Assembly (NCBI GenBank): GCA_031285245.1
Contig: JAITWN010000135.1
Span: 1 to 6,323, forward strand
Direction of reading: 5' to 3'
Length of the DNA stretch: 6,323 nucleotides
DNA from: Chromatiales bacterium
GTDB taxonomy: Bacteria; Pseudomonadota; Gammaproteobacteria; SZUA-140
Shown: in pieces, positions 1 through 6,209 of the stretch
Layout: each line of letters opens with the position of its first letter
How positions within the stretch are numbered: the first letter of the stretch is position 1
Program-made: the position numbers and the translations under genes
Notes under the pieces: generated by a model
Seen by the model: only the letters and a program-made list of their open reading frames with translations
Told to the model about the DNA's origin: nothing
Databases searched by the model: none

Positions 1-204
1 CTCGGCGCCTGAAGGCGTAGCTTCGGTGCGCGTTGCCGATACGCGCACGGCGCTCGGTCATCTCGCTTCCTGGTGGTTTTGCCGTTGCTGCCGGTAATGC
101 CAACAACTGGCGCAGCAAAACGTCCACGCCACCAGGAAGCGAGATGACCGAGCGCCGTGCGCGTATCGGCAACGCGCACCGAAGCTACGCCTTCAGGCGC
201 CGAG
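1..204. repeat. Perfect 76-bp inverted repeat (foldback) with 52-nt spacer inside murF
   Basis: Bases 1-76 are the exact reverse complement of 129-204 (76 of 76 by direct comparison), separated by 77-128. The right arm is ordinary murF coding sequence. The left arm is not what should follow a MurF P-loop. The arms diverge at 77/128. The bases at the switch, TGGTGG at 71-76, fit both the end of the copied arm and the ACC-ACC codons of the P-loop GKTT, so the junction sits in a short microhomology. The left arm starts at base 1, so the repeat may continue outside the window. This is the form expected of a template-switch or amplification chimera, or of a contig-end assembly foldback. A genuine inverted duplication in the cell is possible but would destroy an essential gene. 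Confidence 0.95.
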
Positions 205-446
205 CGATCGACGAGCAATGCGCCAGCGCCGCGCGCCATAGCAGTAGCGAGAAATTCATGCGCATCGAAATTTGCGCCACGCAGCGCGACAAAAAGATCG
301 CCAGGCGCCAGACTGCGCGTATCGGTGCTGAGCGCATGACAGCGCACATCCGCCGCACCATGGAGATGCCCGCCGGTAGCGCGCGCCACTTCTTCAAGAC
401 TGATGCCGCCTTCCAGCGCGACACTCGCCGGCACGATCAAGCTCAT
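1..446 (-). CDS. murF: MurF, UDP-MurNAc-tripeptide--D-Ala-D-Ala ligase, N-terminal part; sequence chimeric below about position 76
   Basis: This is the start of the cytoplasmic ATP-dependent ligase that adds D-Ala-D-Ala to UDP-MurNAc-tripeptide, the last soluble step of the peptidoglycan precursor. The ATG at 446 overlaps the murE stop (ATGA) and has GGGAGG six bases upstream. Residues 1-110 look like a Mur ligase N-terminal domain, with STDTRSLAPGDLFVALRG at about 40-57 matching the uridine-nucleotide binding region of the family. The P-loop GITGSNGKTT lies at 116-125. After residue 125 the frame stays open to the window edge but no longer reads MurF: it translates the antisense of codons for residues about 82-106, because bases 1-76 are an inverted copy of 129-204. 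Reliable MurF coding is therefore about 72-446; roughly three quarters of a normal MurF (about 450 residues) is absent. The gene call is firm; the truncation is probably technical. Confidence 0.9.
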   Translation of the reverse strand, partial: MSLIVPASVALEGGISLEEVARATGGHLHGAADVRCHALSTDTRSLAPGDLFVALRGANFDAHEFLATAMARGAGALLVDRSAPEGVASVRVADTRTALGHLASWWRGRFAAPVVGITGSNGKTTRKRDDRAPCAYRQRAPKLRLQAP

Positions 447-1984
447 GCCCGCCCTCCCAAAATATTGCTCACCAACTCACGATCACTGAACGCCAGACGC
501 TCAGTGCCGATCTGCTGATAGTCCTCATGTCCTTTACCCGCGACGAGCACGATGTCGCCAGCGCGCGCTGCGCGGATCGCAGCAGCAATTGCATTGGCAC
601 GATCGCCAATCACATCAACTCCAACGCCTGCCGGCACGCCCGCGAGAATCTCATCGATGATCGCGCGCGAATCCTCTCTGCGCGGATTGTCATCGGTGAT
701 CACCACGCGATCAGCGCAAAGCGCTGCGATCTTTCCCATCAGCGGACGTTTAGCGCGATCGCGCTCACCACCGCAGCCAAACACACAAAAGAGACGACCT
801 GCGCCATGAGCACGCAGCGTGCGCAGCACCTGTTCGAGCGCATCAGGCGTGTGTGCGTAATCAACGATCACCAGCGGCTGCGTCGCGCCACCAAAGCGCT
901 CCATGCGCCCCGGCACTGCGCGCAGCAAAGCCGCGCGACGCAGCGTTTCTTCGAAGGCAATTCCCATCACCAGCAGCACCGCGATCACCGCCAGCAGATT
1001 CTCCGCATTGAAGCGACCAAGCAGCGGCGTATGCACCACGCCCTCGCCCCAGCTTGAGCGCACTTGCAAAGCCATGCCGGTGATATCCGCACGCAGCATT
1101 GTGCCGTTCACCACGCATCCATCTGTGTCGCTAGCGATAGCAACATCACTGTCGAGAGCAAAGCGCACGCTCTTGATGGACGCATCAAGACCAGCAAGAA
1201 TCTCGCGGCCGCAGGCATCACTGCGATTGACGATTGCGAAACGCAGGCCAGGAGTTTGGAACAAGCGCTGTTTGGCACGCCCATAGGCCACAAGATCACC
1301 GTGATAATCAAGATGATCGTGGCTGAGATTGGTAAACACTGCGCTGGTGAAATCTACGCCGAGCGTGCGCCCTTGCGTGAGTGCGTGCGAAGACACTTCC
1401 ATCACCACGTGACGCGCGCCGGCATCGCGCATGCGCGCAAGCTCTTCCTGCAAGGTCAGCGCATCGGGCGTTGTGTGCGAGGCAGGCCGCAACTCGCCAT
1501 ACAAACCATAACCGAGTGTGCCAACGACGCCGCACGGCGTTTCATCCACCGCAGTAAATGCCTGGGCCAGGTAATGACAGCAGGAAGTCTTGCCGTTGGT
1601 GCCGGTGATGCCAACGACCGTCACCGCGCGCGAAGGCTCGCGATGAAAGCGCGCAGCGATCGGTCCGATGCAATCGGCGAGCCCTGGCACGGCGATCAGC
1701 GGCACATCGCCGCGCGCGGTCTCACGCGCTTGCAGCGCGACCGGATCTGCCGCGTCGTAGGCGATCGCCGCTGCGCCCGCCATTACCGCTTGATCGACGA
1801 AACGCATGCCATGCGCGCTACCACCGGCGCAGGCGAAAAAGAGATCGCCGCTGCGTACGCGACGACTATCGAGCGCAAGACCCGCGATATCGCGATCTTC
1901 GCGCGCATCCACCGCGGCGAAGCCCTGCAACAATGCCGCCAGGCGGAGGGAATCATCTGCTGAGCTTTGGTGCGAAGGCGTCAT
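443..1984 (-). CDS. murE: MurE, UDP-MurNAc-L-Ala-D-Glu:meso-diaminopimelate ligase
   Basis: This cytoplasmic Mur ligase uses ATP to add meso-diaminopimelate to UDP-MurNAc-L-Ala-D-Glu. The product has 513 residues (E. coli MurE is about 495). The N-terminal domain covers about 15-115, including LALDSRRVRSGDLFFA at 36-51. The P-loop GITGTNGKTS is at 125-134, SHDHLDYHG at 221-229, and the family's carbamylated lysine is probably K238 in YGRAKQRLF. DYAHTPDAL at 375-383 opens the C-terminal domain. DNPR at 432-435 is the signature for meso-DAP rather than lysine, and GKGHE is at 483-487. I chose the ATG at 1984 because it overlaps the ftsI stop (TAATG) and has GGGAG about seven bases upstream. An in-frame ATG at 2056 would add 24 residues inside ftsI with no resemblance to MurE. 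The stop overlaps the murF start. All key motifs are intact. Confidence 0.97.
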   Translation of the reverse strand: MTPSHQSSADDSLRLAALLQGFAAVDAREDRDIAGLALDSRRVRSGDLFFACAGGSAHGMRFVDQAVMAGAAAIAYDAADPVALQARETARGDVPLIAVPGLADCIGPIAARFHREPSRAVTVVGITGTNGKTSCCHYLAQAFTAVDETPCGVVGTLGYGLYGELRPASHTTPDALTLQEELARMRDAGARHVVMEVSSHALTQGRTLGVDFTSAVFTNLSHDHLDYHGDLVAYGRAKQRLFQTPGLRFAIVNRSDACGREILAGLDASIKSVRFALDSDVAIASDTDGCVVNGTMLRADITGMALQVRSSWGEGVVHTPLLGRFNAENLLAVIAVLLVMGIAFEETLRRAALLRAVPGRMERFGGATQPLVIVDYAHTPDALEQVLRTLRAHGAGRLFCVFGCGGERDRAKRPLMGKIAALCADRVVITDDNPRREDSRAIIDEILAGVPAGVGVDVIGDRANAIAAAIRAARAGDIVLVAGKGHEDYQQIGTERLAFSDRELVSNILGGRA

Positions 1985-3756
1985 TACATCACTCCCGCAT
2001 CTTCGCTCACCGGCGCCAGACCATCGGCGCGCGGCACCTGCGCATCGGCATACCATTGGCGCGCATAGCTGCCATCAGGCACGACACCAAGCTGGCGCAG
2101 CGCACCATTCATCACGCGCGAAAACACAGGGGCTGCGACCTGGCCACCGTAATATTCCTCGCCATGCGGACGCGTTACCACTACCGCCATCGCAAGGCGC
2201 GGATCGCTCGCCGGCGCTACGCCCGCGAAAACCGAAACGTATTCACCCGCGGAATAACCACTGCTGCTCGCGATCTGCACCGTGCCGGTTTTGCCCGCGA
2301 CGCGATATCCGGGAACGCTCGCGAGCACGCCGGTACCGCGCGCTGAAACCACGGTCTCCATCATCGCGACGACTTCGCGCACGGTCTTGGGCGTGAGCAC
2401 CTGAACCGCTTCCGCCGGCTCAGCAACCGGTACGAAGGATGCCGGCTTGATCCGGCCATCGCCGAATATCGTGTAGGCAAGCGCGAGCTGCAACGGCGTC
2501 ACCGATAAACCGTAGCCGAAAGACAGTGTCGCGCGCTCGACCTCACGCCAGCGGCTGAAATGCGGCAGCGAGCCACTCACTTCTCCGGGGAAACCGGTGG
2601 CCGTGTTGGCGCCGAATCCAATCGCGGAAAAAGTCTGCCATAACCGCTGCGGCGGCATCGAAAGCGCGATCTTGCTCGCACCGACGTTGCTCGATTTCTG
2701 AATGATCGTGGTGAGATCGACCGTGCCGTAATTAGAAACGTCGCGCACCATAGCCCTGCCAACGCGATAACGCCCTGGCGCGGTATCTATCAATGACGAT
2801 GGCCGGTATAGGCCAGCCTCAAGCGCCGCGGCAATGGTGAACGGCTTCACCGTCGAACCTGGCTCGAAGACATCGGTAACGGCACGGTTGCGAAACGCAC
2901 CTGGCCGCATGCTGCCGCGATTGTTCGGGTTGTAAGAAGGCTGGTTGACCATCGCCAGCACTTCGCCGGTGCGTATGTCGAGCAACACGGCCGAAGCCGA
3001 TTCAGCGTGATGCTGCTGCACCGCGGCCTTGAGTTCGCGATAGGTGAGGTACTGCAAGCGACGATCGATGCTGAGCGCGAGATCCTTACCCGGCGCGGCG
3101 TCTTTGATCGCCGCGACATCCTCGACCACATGACCGAAGCGATCACGCAGCACCCATTTCGAACCCGCCGCGCCACGCAACCAGGAATCATAGGCGAGCT
3201 CCATGCCTTCCTGGCCGACATCATCGATGTCGGTGAAACCAATGATATGCGCCGCTACTTCGCCTTCGGGATAGTAACGACGATATTCGCGTTGCAGGAA
3301 CACGCCCGGGATACCAAGCGCAGCAACACGCTCGGCGAGATCAGGGCCGATATGACGGCGTAGATAGAGAAAACCGCGATCGGAGCGCTGCTTGAGCTTG
3401 GTCGAGAGTTCAGCCGGCGGCATGCCGAGCACGCGCGCGAGCGCAGGCCAGCTCGCCTCAGAACCGACCATCTCGCGCGGATTCACCCACACCGAATCCA
3501 CCGGCGTACTTATCGCGAGCGGCTCGCCATTACGATCGGTGATCATGCCGCGATGCGCAGGGATAGTGAGCGCGCGCAAATGGCGCGCATCGCCCTGGTC
3601 TTGCAGGAATTCGCGATTCATCACCTGCAGGTCGAGCGCGCGCCAAGTGAGCGCGCCAGCACCCATAGCCAGCACTGACAGTACGCTAACGACGCGCCAA
3701 CGCTTCGCCATACGAGGAGAGGCGCCTGAAGGTGATCTTCGCACTGATCTGATCAT
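1984..3756 (-). CDS. ftsI: FtsI (PBP3), septal peptidoglycan D,D-transpeptidase
   Basis: This inner-membrane class B penicillin-binding protein cross-links septal peptidoglycan, working with FtsW, FtsL, FtsB and FtsQ. It has 590 residues (E. coli FtsI is 588). A basic N-terminal tail (1-20) precedes one membrane anchor at about 21-42. The dimer/pedestal domain runs from about 60 to 225 (RGMITDRNGEPLA at 69-81) and the periplasmic transpeptidase domain from about 250 to 555. The active-site motifs are all present: STVK at 301-304 with nucleophile S301, SSN at 355-357, and KTG at 489-491. A charged tail of about 30 residues follows. The ATG at 3756 overlaps the ftsL stop (ATGA). I see no good Shine-Dalgarno sequence before it, so translation is probably coupled to ftsL. 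The next ATG (residue 16) would still keep the anchor, but the overlap favours the first. Confidence 0.97.
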   Translation of the reverse strand: MIRSVRRSPSGASPRMAKRWRVVSVLSVLAMGAGALTWRALDLQVMNREFLQDQGDARHLRALTIPAHRGMITDRNGEPLAISTPVDSVWVNPREMVGSEASWPALARVLGMPPAELSTKLKQRSDRGFLYLRRHIGPDLAERVAALGIPGVFLQREYRRYYPEGEVAAHIIGFTDIDDVGQEGMELAYDSWLRGAAGSKWVLRDRFGHVVEDVAAIKDAAPGKDLALSIDRRLQYLTYRELKAAVQQHHAESASAVLLDIRTGEVLAMVNQPSYNPNNRGSMRPGAFRNRAVTDVFEPGSTVKPFTIAAALEAGLYRPSSLIDTAPGRYRVGRAMVRDVSNYGTVDLTTIIQKSSNVGASKIALSMPPQRLWQTFSAIGFGANTATGFPGEVSGSLPHFSRWREVERATLSFGYGLSVTPLQLALAYTIFGDGRIKPASFVPVAEPAEAVQVLTPKTVREVVAMMETVVSARGTGVLASVPGYRVAGKTGTVQIASSSGYSAGEYVSVFAGVAPASDPRLAMAVVVTRPHGEEYYGGQVAAPVFSRVMNGALRQLGVVPDGSYARQWYADAQVPRADGLAPVSEDAGVM

Positions 3757-4025
3757 GGGCCGACGATCACTATTTTGTCAGCCTGGGGCAGCGTCATCTG
3801 CAAACGATCGCGCGCGATCGCTTCGATGCGCGTTGGTGTTGCCCAGGTCGCCTGCTCTAGCATCAGCCGATTCCATTCGATATCGAGATCGTCTCTCTGT
3901 GACTTGAGCGCTTCGAGCTCGATGAAGAGCTGACGGCTGTGATGTTTGGTGTAGACCACCGCGAGCGCGGAGCACATTACGGCGAGCGCAAGCACGATAT
4001 AAATCTTGTGCACGTTTTTTTTCAT
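3753..4025 (-). CDS. ftsL: FtsL, divisome membrane protein
   Basis: FtsL is a small bitopic inner-membrane protein that forms a complex with FtsB and FtsQ and activates FtsWI. The product has 90 residues, shorter than E. coli FtsL (121) mainly because the cytoplasmic tail is only about seven residues (MKKNVHK). A membrane segment spans about 8-25, and a likely coiled coil runs from about 30 to 60 (RQLFIELEALKSQRDDL). The segment IEAIARDRLQM at 67-77 is typical of FtsL. The assignment rests on this layout plus position between rsmH and ftsI, since FtsL is poorly conserved. The ATG overlaps the rsmH stop (ATGA) and the stop overlaps the ftsI ATG. The gene begins with ATG followed by eight consecutive A bases. 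Confidence 0.92.
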   Translation of the reverse strand: MKKNVHKIYIVLALAVMCSALAVVYTKHHSRQLFIELEALKSQRDDLDIEWNRLMLEQATWATPTRIEAIARDRLQMTLPQADKIVIVGP

Positions 4026-4960
4026 TGCAGGCGCTCTGCTACGCGCAGCACCGCGCTGCGCGCGCGTGGATTGGCCTGCACTTCTTCCTGCGATGGCTGC
4101 ATCGCAGCGCCAATAGCGCGAAGACGCGGACGCCGCGCGCTATCAGGCACTGGCAGGTCGGGCGGCAGATCATCGCCGCGCGCTTGCTTGCGGATGAAGC
4201 GCTTGACCATGCGATCTTCGAGCGAATGAAAAGAGATTACCACCAACCGACCACCAGGGGCAAGCACATCAATGATGCGATCGAGAAACACGCCTAGCGC
4301 TTCGAGCTCGCCATTGATGTGGATGCGAATCGCCTGGAAGGCACGCGTCGCCGGATCCTTGCCTTGTTCCCAAGCAGGATTGGCGCGCGCGATCACTTCT
4401 TGTAGATGCATCGTTGTGAGGAAAGGCCGCACTGCGCGCTCACCGACGATGGCACGCGCCATGCGTCGCGCATGTTTTTCTTCGCCGTACTCCCACAGCA
4501 CGCGCGAAATCTCCGACTCCGGCGCTTGCGCCAGCCAATCGGCCGCGCTCTGTCCTGTGCCCGGGTCCATGCGCATATCGAGTGGGCCGTCCTGTCTGAA
4601 GCTGAAACCGCGGCGTGGATCATCAAGCTGGGCCGAGGAAACCCCCAGGTCCACCAGCACACCGTTCACTTTCCCTGTGATTCCAAGCGCAGCCGCTGCC
4701 ACATCAAAACCCACGAAAGACCCGCGCTCAATCACGACCCGCGTATCGTCGCCGAAGCGCAATTCGGCATTGGCAATCGCTTCCGGATCACGATCCATCA
4801 CTACCAGGCGCCCTCTCGGTCCGAGACGACTCGCGATCAGGCCAGCATGTCCGCCGCGGCCATAGGTCAAATCCATATAAATGCCGTCAGCGCGAACATC
4901 GAGGGCGTCGACCGCCTCCGATAGCAGCACCGGCCGATGCGTGTAAGCAGCGTCCGCCAT
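4022..4960 (-). CDS. rsmH: RsmH (MraW), 16S rRNA (cytosine1402-N4)-methyltransferase
   Basis: This SAM-dependent enzyme methylates N4 of C1402 in the decoding centre of 16S rRNA. The product has 312 residues (E. coli RsmH is 313). The opening THRPVLLSEAVDAL (7-20) is typical. The SAM-binding segment is YMDLTYGRGGHAGLI (28-42) with GRGGH at 34-38, and the next strand is VVMDRDPEA (53-61). DLGVSSAQLDDPRRGFSF (104-121) and ISFHSLEDRMVKRF (242-255) are strongly conserved family motifs. I chose the ATG at 4960, which lies four bases after the mraZ stop and gives the usual N-terminus. A longer frame from 5011 would add 17 residues inside mraZ with no family similarity. The Shine-Dalgarno is weak, consistent with coupling to mraZ. 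The stop overlaps the ftsL start. Confidence 0.97.
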   Translation of the reverse strand: MADAAYTHRPVLLSEAVDALDVRADGIYMDLTYGRGGHAGLIASRLGPRGRLVVMDRDPEAIANAELRFGDDTRVVIERGSFVGFDVAAAALGITGKVNGVLVDLGVSSAQLDDPRRGFSFRQDGPLDMRMDPGTGQSAADWLAQAPESEISRVLWEYGEEKHARRMARAIVGERAVRPFLTTMHLQEVIARANPAWEQGKDPATRAFQAIRIHINGELEALGVFLDRIIDVLAPGGRLVVISFHSLEDRMVKRFIRKQARGDDLPPDLPVPDSARRPRLRAIGAAMQPSQEEVQANPRARSAVLRVAERLQ

Positions 4961-4964
4961 GACG

Positions 4965-5420
4965 TCATAGGGACAACGTGTGGAGATACTCAGAGACCCG
5001 GGAATCGTCACGTGGTCCGAGGAGTGGCGCTTTGCAGTGATTGCTCCAGGTCTGCTCGTCCCACAGCTCGAACTTGTTGACCTGCCCGATCAGCATCACG
5101 CGCTTGTCGAGCCCGACCAGCTCACGCAGCGGCGGGGGCAACAGAATGCGCCCCTGGCCGTCCATTTCGCAGTCGGTGGCAAAGCCGATCAGGCGACGCT
5201 GCAATTCGCGCGCGGATTCATCGAAGTTCGGCAGATCGGCAACCTGGCTCTCGATGACTTCCCAAGTCGGCTGCGGATACACCAGCAAACAGGGCGAGTT
5301 GTGATCACGGGTGATCACTAGTCTGCCCTGACAGGCATTCTGCAGCAGATCACGATACCGACTCGGCACGGTCATCCGGCCTTTGGCATCGAGATTCAAG
5401 GAGTTGGCACCACGAAACAC
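4965..5420 (-). CDS. mraZ: MraZ, transcriptional regulator of the dcw operon
   Basis: MraZ is a ring-forming DNA-binding protein of the AbrB/SpoVT fold that binds GTGGG-like direct repeats at its own promoter and represses the dcw cluster in E. coli. The product from the GTG at 5420 has 151 residues (E. coli MraZ is 152). It opens (M)FRGANSLNLDAKGR and carries both MraZ half-domains: DAKGRMTVPSRYR at 11-23 and DGQGRILLPPPLR at 87-99. NKFELWDEQTW at 115-125 is also typical, as is the end LHTLSL. I prefer GTG at 5420 because the family normally starts at FRGA. An in-frame ATG at 5501 would add 27 residues whose codons cover the operator boxes and the -10 element. GGGGCG lies about nine bases upstream of the GTG. 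Confidence 0.95.
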   Translation of the reverse strand: MFRGANSLNLDAKGRMTVPSRYRDLLQNACQGRLVITRDHNSPCLLVYPQPTWEVIESQVADLPNFDESARELQRRLIGFATDCEMDGQGRILLPPPLRELVGLDKRVMLIGQVNKFELWDEQTWSNHCKAPLLGPRDDSRVSEYLHTLSL

Positions 5421-5431
5421 GATTATCTGCG

Positions 5432-5478
5432 CCCCACGTTTGACCCGCGATTCCCCACAATCATCCACTTTTCCCCAC
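5432..5478 (-). promoter_or_regulatory. MraZ operator: five GTGGG-like direct repeats
   Basis: On the minus strand, just upstream of mraZ, are GTGGGG (5478-5473), GTGGAT (5468-5463), GTGGGG (5458-5453), GCGGGT (5448-5443) and GTGGGG (5437-5432). The steps are 10, 10, 10 and 11 bp. MraZ is known to bind TGGGN-type direct repeats with 5-nt spacers, which is a 10-bp period, so the match is close. Three boxes are perfect and two are degenerate. They lie between the predicted transcription start and the GTG start codon, as expected for autoregulation by a downstream operator. The last box lies close to the ribosome-binding region. Confidence 0.88.
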
Positions 5479-5486
5479 TCCGCGAC

Positions 5487-5514
5487 ACTATATACTGCCA
5501 CAAGCCACTGTCAA
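5487..5514 (-). promoter_or_regulatory. Sigma70-type promoter of the mraZ/dcw operon
   Basis: On the minus strand, TTGACA (5514-5509, 6/6 to consensus) and TATAGT (5492-5487, 5/6) are separated by 16 bp. Transcription should begin near 5480, giving a 5' leader of about 60 nt that contains the MraZ boxes. No other promoter of similar quality was seen inside the gene cluster. Confidence 0.85.
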
Positions 5515-5711
5515 GAACGAAGAAAGCCCTATTTCAGGGACAATTCCTCTTTGTGCCACAGTAACTTAGCTCACGAGCAGCAAAGTGGGAGATGAAGTAC
5601 GAGCAGACCCAACGGATAGATATTCAAATCATCAACTTGCGGGTTTTTCGTGGGATTATTTGTGAGCGGTGCAGCGGAACAGGCGGAGCGAGAAGGAGAA
5701 TACGGCGAAAG

Positions 5712-6054
5712 AAGTGGGAGCCGGCCTGTAAGCCGGGTTCTGTCGAGGACAGTCATTCATCTGGGACGCGCGTCGCCACGCGCCTCAAGCGACCTACCCG
5801 GGAACAGCGCGGGCCGCGCCATCGTTCCCCTATTTGGTCTTGCTCCGAGTGGGGTTTGCACTGCCACTGACGTTGCCGCCAGCGCGGTGCGCTCTTACCG
5901 CACCATTTCACCCTTACCCACCGTAGCGGGCGGTATATTTTCTGTTGCACTTTCCGTCGGCTCGCGCCGCCCAGGCGTTACCTGGCACTCTGCCCTATGG
6001 AGCCCGGACTTTCCTCCCGCGAACGCGCCGCGAGCGACTATCCGGCCGACTCCC
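5712..6054 (-). ncRNA. rnpB: RNase P RNA, bacterial class A
   Basis: This is the catalytic RNA that cleaves the 5' leader from precursor tRNAs, with the RnpA protein as partner. Conserved blocks on the minus strand, 5' to 3', are GGAGGAAAGTCCGGGC (6017-6002), CCATAGGGCAG and AGGTAACGCCTGG just after it, GGTAAGGGTGAAA and GGTGCGGTAAGAGCGCACC in the middle, CCAAATAGGGG, CCGGGTAGG (5801-5793; carries the GGU that pairs with tRNA CCA), AGATGAATGACTGTCC (5762-5747) and GACAGAACCCGGCTTA (5744-5729). The ends are placed by helix P1: GGGAGTCGGCC (6054-6044) pairs with GGCCGGCTCCC (5726-5716) over 11 bp including one G-U. About 343 nt is a little shorter than E. coli (377). Ends are uncertain by a few bases. 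It lies upstream of mraZ on the same strand, an order also seen in Pseudomonas. Confidence 0.97.
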
Positions 6055-6063
6055 GGCGGTCAC

Positions 6064-6090
6064 GGTATAGGGGTCGATGGGGAATTACAA
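6064..6090 (-). promoter_or_regulatory. Possible rnpB promoter
   Basis: On the minus strand, TATACC (6069-6064, 4/6 to -10 consensus) lies 7-10 bases before the expected 5' end of the RNA. TTGTAA (6090-6085, 4/6 to -35) is 15 bp further upstream. The -10 position fits well, but the match is weak and the spacer is short. Confidence 0.4.
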
Positions 6091-6141
6091 GGCAGCTTTG
6101 TGGGGTGAGGCAGGCGGCATGTGCGAAATAGTGACCGGCGA

Positions 6142-6209
6142 TGCCCGTTACGTTTTTTCAGGACACGGAGCCGCTGCGCGCCAACGGTCCTGAAAAAGCG
6201 TAACGGGCA
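6142..6209. repeat. 68-bp near-perfect palindrome upstream of rnpB
   Basis: The arms 6142-6164 and 6187-6209 are reverse complements at 22 of 23 positions, and the single mismatch would be a G-U pair in a plus-strand transcript. The spacer is 22 nt (6165-6186) and is itself GC-rich, with a GCGCGC core. Neither side is followed by a run of T, and the T-run lies inside the stem, so it is not a standard rho-independent terminator. It resembles a dispersed palindromic (REP-like or MITE-like) element. The inverted partial copy at 6296-6323 supports this. Confidence 0.8.

Larger units (their letters stand above)
5421..5711. other. Intergenic region between rnpB and mraZ
   Basis: This 291-nt stretch holds the mraZ promoter and operator in its mraZ-proximal part (5421-5514). 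The rest (5515-5711) shows no convincing gene. A 61-codon minus-strand frame reaching it from 5756 starts inside rnpB and has no recognisable domain. I found no strong rho-independent terminator for rnpB: the only hairpin near a pyrimidine stretch is a 4-bp stem at 5527-5539. Confidence 0.7.

Noticed and set aside
1..204. Foldback considered as an attachment site, integron site or programmed inversion
   Set aside because: The arms are ordinary murF codons and its antisense copy, with no recombinase gene or core-site pattern nearby; a chimera explains it more simply.
33..518. 161-codon plus-strand frame at the left edge
   Set aside because: It crosses the foldback and is antisense to murF and murE; no family resemblance.
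1588..1613. Similarity between this stretch and 75-100, considered as a repeat
   Set aside because: Both encode the homologous P-loops of MurE and MurF; the similarity is due to protein family, not a DNA repeat.
1064..1963. Long open frame of 299 codons on the plus strand
   Set aside because: It lies fully antisense to murE, which has intact motifs. It has no recognisable domain and is typical of shadow frames in GC-rich coding DNA.
3805..3820. Perfect 16-bp palindrome CGATCGCGCGCGATCG
   Set aside because: It lies within ftsL codons for the conserved IARDR segment, and fits the general abundance of CGATCG in this genome; codon choice explains it.
5527..5539. Small hairpin CCCT-ATTTC-AGGG beside a pyrimidine-rich tract, as a terminator for rnpB
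   Set aside because: The stem is only 4 bp and the tract is interrupted (CTTTCTTCGTTCTT on the minus strand); too weak to call.
5571..5756. 61-codon minus-strand frame downstream of rnpB
   Set aside because: It begins inside the 3' part of rnpB and has no ribosome-binding site or recognisable domain.
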